Shown piece after piece: positions 12,381 through 14,042 of a DNA stretch of 14,042 bases. The stretch lies in NCBI GenBank assembly GCA_947565255.1, contig CANOFI010000028.1, positions 1 through 14,042 on the forward strand, in the 5' to 3' direction. The translations under genes were made by a program, and so were the position numbers. Numbering within the stretch: the first letter of the stretch is position 1; each line of letters begins with the position of its first letter. The notes beneath the pieces were generated by a model. The model searched no databases, was not told the origin of the DNA, and saw only the letters and a program-made list of their open reading frames with translations. Source of the DNA: an uncultured Lachnospiraceae bacterium (GTDB lineage Bacteria; Bacillota; Clostridia; Lachnospirales; Lachnospiraceae).

Positions 12381-14042
12381 ATGAAGGTAAAGAAGGCACT
12401 GGCCGCAGTTTTAAGCGGATCAATGGCAGTATGCTTTGCAGTTTCAGGCATGAATTTTGCGCAGGCTTCGGAGAAGAAGAACGCCGCGGTTCTGGAAGAG
12501 TCGAACGGGTATAAGAATCCGGTATACGATGCGGAGACAGATACGGCAGAATGGGATTATGTATTTTATGGGTCGTATCCGCAGAGTGAAGTGACGGATA
12601 AGGCACTGATTGAGAAACTGAGTGAGGATGAGCTTTTTGATTCGAGCGATGATGCAGTGATTGACGGCGTGAAGTACCACAGACTGAACAGCCGTGGTGC
12701 AAACTTTTCCTATCTTGAGAACGGAAGCAATACGCCGGCGGCAGATGGGGAGTTTTTTAAGTGGGAAGACAAAAAGACATATCATTATTTTAAGTATGAG
12801 CCGCTTCGCTGGCGTGTACTGGAAAGCAAGGATAATGAATTGCTTTTGATGGCAGACGAGGCGATTGACTGTGTTAATTACATGTCAAGGGAACATAAGG
12901 TAAACTGGTATACTTCTGAGGTTCGTCAGTGGTTGAATGAATATGACGGAACAAAGGACCCGGATTTTGGAAATTATAAGGGCAACGGATTTCTGACTAT
13001 GGCGTTCACGGAGGAAGAACAGGCAGCGTTGATTGCAAAGCCGGTTTACACAGCCGACAACAATTTCTGGGAACAGACGGTAAAGGGTATGCCGGATTCG
13101 GTAGCCAGTGAATATCAGATTACAGACAAGGTGTTTTCTCTGTCTGCTGAGGAAGCAACCAATACAGAATATGGATTTGCCCCGGATGCGATGACGCCGA
13201 GCAAGACCAGGCAGATGCATGCAACTGATTATGCATATGCCATGGGCGCATGGGTTGGTTCTCCGGGTGAGCTGCAGGGTAACTGCTGGTGGACGCTGCG
13301 TACGCCGGGCGATGGAACGATGGCAAGAAAGGTTGCGTTAGGCTATCGTGACGGCCGTATCTATATGGAAGGATATTATCCGTATATGGCTAAGTATTAC
13401 GGAGTGGTACCCGCATGTTATGTAGCGGCTGATTCAGAGCATATCGTTAAGACAACAAAGAAGGAAGAGCAGCCGGATGCATCTGAAGGACCGGCAGGAA
13501 GTAAGCCGCCGGTGGCATCCATAAAACCGGTACCGTCTGGTGAACCGACCGGTGCTGCTGTTACACTGGGCGATATGGACGGCAACGGCAAAGTCGAATT
13601 AAAGGATGCCCAGCTGGTTTTGAAGATGGCATTAAATCTGATGCCTGTTGAGAAGAAAGAGGCAGCCGATGTGGACGGCAACGGCAAAATCGAATTAAAG
13701 GATGCCCAGCTGATTTTGAAAAAGGCATTGAATCTGATAGCGACATTCCCGGCAGAGGAGAACAAACCGGCACAGAATAGCGAGGCGCCGGCAAGCGTTC
13801 AGCCTTCCGAATCACAGTCGCAGGCTCCGAAGCCTTCTGAAGCTGCAACAACTCCTGCATCACAGGCTCCATTGACACAGCCTGAGGACAAAGCATCCGG
13901 TCATATCTGGATTGCAGGCGACTCCATTGCAGCGGAGCATAATAATGAAGACAGTGTGGATGCCAATACAGGTATACATTACAGGCACAGCCGTGCAACT
14001 CTTGGCTGGGGTGTCATTATCAATAAATATTTCAATGATGAT
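12381..14042 (+). CDS. Secreted DUF6273 - dockerin - SGNH/CE12-like multidomain protein (3' end outside window)
   Basis: Open from ATG 12381 (ribosome site AGGAGGAATAGC) to the window end: 554 residues, C-terminus missing. Residues 1-30 form a signal peptide (MKVKKALAAVLSGS..., likely cut after AQA). Residues about 57-352 resemble DUF6273: VFYGSYPQSEV, YEPLRWRVLES, SEVRQWLN, FSLSAEEA, WWTLRTPGDG and a closing YYGVVPACYV. A type I dockerin follows at 397-453 with two calcium loops, Asp398/Asp400/Asn402/Glu406/Asp409 and Asp430/Asp432/Asn434/Glu438/Asp441. A Ser/Pro/Gln-rich linker (455-506) leads to IWIAGDSIA (509-517), block I of an SGNH hydrolase with Ser515 as candidate nucleophile, then GWGVIINKYFNDD as in CE12 pectin acetylesterases. 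An extracellular carbohydrate-linked esterase is inferred. The dockerin being internal rather than terminal is unusual. Confidence 0.88.
   Translation, partial: MKVKKALAAVLSGSMAVCFAVSGMNFAQASEKKNAAVLEESNGYKNPVYDAETDTAEWDYVFYGSYPQSEVTDKALIEKLSEDELFDSSDDAVIDGVKYHRLNSRGANFSYLENGSNTPAADGEFFKWEDKKTYHYFKYEPLRWRVLESKDNELLLMADEAIDCVNYMSREHKVNWYTSEVRQWLNEYDGTKDPDFGNYKGNGFLTMAFTEEEQAALIAKPVYTADNNFWEQTVKGMPDSVASEYQITDKVFSLSAEEATNTEYGFAPDAMTPSKTRQMHATDYAYAMGAWVGSPGELQGNCWWTLRTPGDGTMARKVALGYRDGRIYMEGYYPYMAKYYGVVPACYVAADSEHIVKTTKKEEQPDASEGPAGSKPPVASIKPVPSGEPTGAAVTLGDMDGNGKVELKDAQLVLKMALNLMPVEKKEAADVDGNGKIELKDAQLILKKALNLIATFPAEENKPAQNSEAPASVQPSESQSQAPKPSEAATTPASQAPLTQPEDKASGHIWIAGDSIAAEHNNEDSVDANTGIHYRHSRATLGWGVIINKYFNDD
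13572..13739 (+). repeat. Near-identical duplicated dockerin half-repeats
   Basis: The two 72-base dockerin segments at 13572-13643 and 13668-13739 match at 65 of 72 positions by direct comparison, with an offset of 96 bases. Four of the differences change an amino acid. Dockerin halves are usually similar in protein but less so in DNA, so this suggests recent duplication or gene conversion. Confidence 0.85.

Noticed and set aside
12304..12702. Minus-strand ORFs opposite the start of the secreted protein
   Set aside because: They overlap the signal peptide and DUF6273-like region of a well-supported plus-strand gene and read through the tandem repeats, with no ribosome site or known family.

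Overview
The window looks like chromosomal DNA from a spore-forming, anaerobic Firmicute of the class Clostridia, most likely a Lachnospiraceae-type gut bacterium. This is inferred from spore genes (a gerA-type germination operon and spoIIR), the MEP isoprenoid pathway kinase ispE, strong AGGAGG ribosome sites, a GH127 arabinofuranosidase of the kind common in gut Clostridia, and a dockerin-bearing secreted protein. No tRNA, rRNA, transposase, phage or CRISPR array was seen. Gene order looks like ordinary core chromosome with a few accessory insertions.

Layout. Positions 1-2089 hold the tail of an unidentified reading frame and a GH127 beta-L-arabinofuranosidase. Positions 2095-3302 hold an inverted repeat with a cre-like core, an AIM24/TIGR00266 protein and a small two-helix membrane protein, closed by a bidirectional terminator (3311-3351). 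On the minus strand, 3389-3847 encodes a small HExxH protein with two CxxC pairs (SprA-related type). It has a near-perfect vegetative promoter about 230 bases upstream. The 556-base gap before the next gene also contains a compact structured element (4113-4176) that I cannot assign to a known family. Positions 4404-7487 carry a TrpB2-type tryptophan synthase beta chain with its own promoter, then ispE and a FadR/FCD-type GntR regulator, ending in a clean terminator.

Positions 7808-12099 form a sporulation/germination block. gerAA is followed after one base by a single 700-codon frame that fuses a GerAB-type permease to a GerAC-type lipoprotein, with the lipoprotein signal and lipobox kept inside the fusion. 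Next is spoIIR, preceded by a good forespore sigma-F promoter match with exact 15-base spacing. In established models SpoIIR is made in the forespore and triggers pro-sigma-E processing in the mother cell, while GerA receptors sit in the spore inner membrane and sense germinants, so both act at the forespore but at different times.

Positions 12105-14042 begin with an 18-base palindrome abutting a consensus sigma-A promoter. A roughly 220-base leader with three tandem 53-base repeats follows, then a secreted multi-domain protein that runs off the window: signal peptide, DUF6273-like domain, internal type I dockerin, Ser/Pro/Gln-rich linker, and the start of an SGNH/CE12-like esterase domain. 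The most notable items are the GerAB-GerAC fusion with an internal lipobox, the repeat-bearing leader, the unusual dockerin-containing architecture, and the unassigned structured element at 4113-4176.
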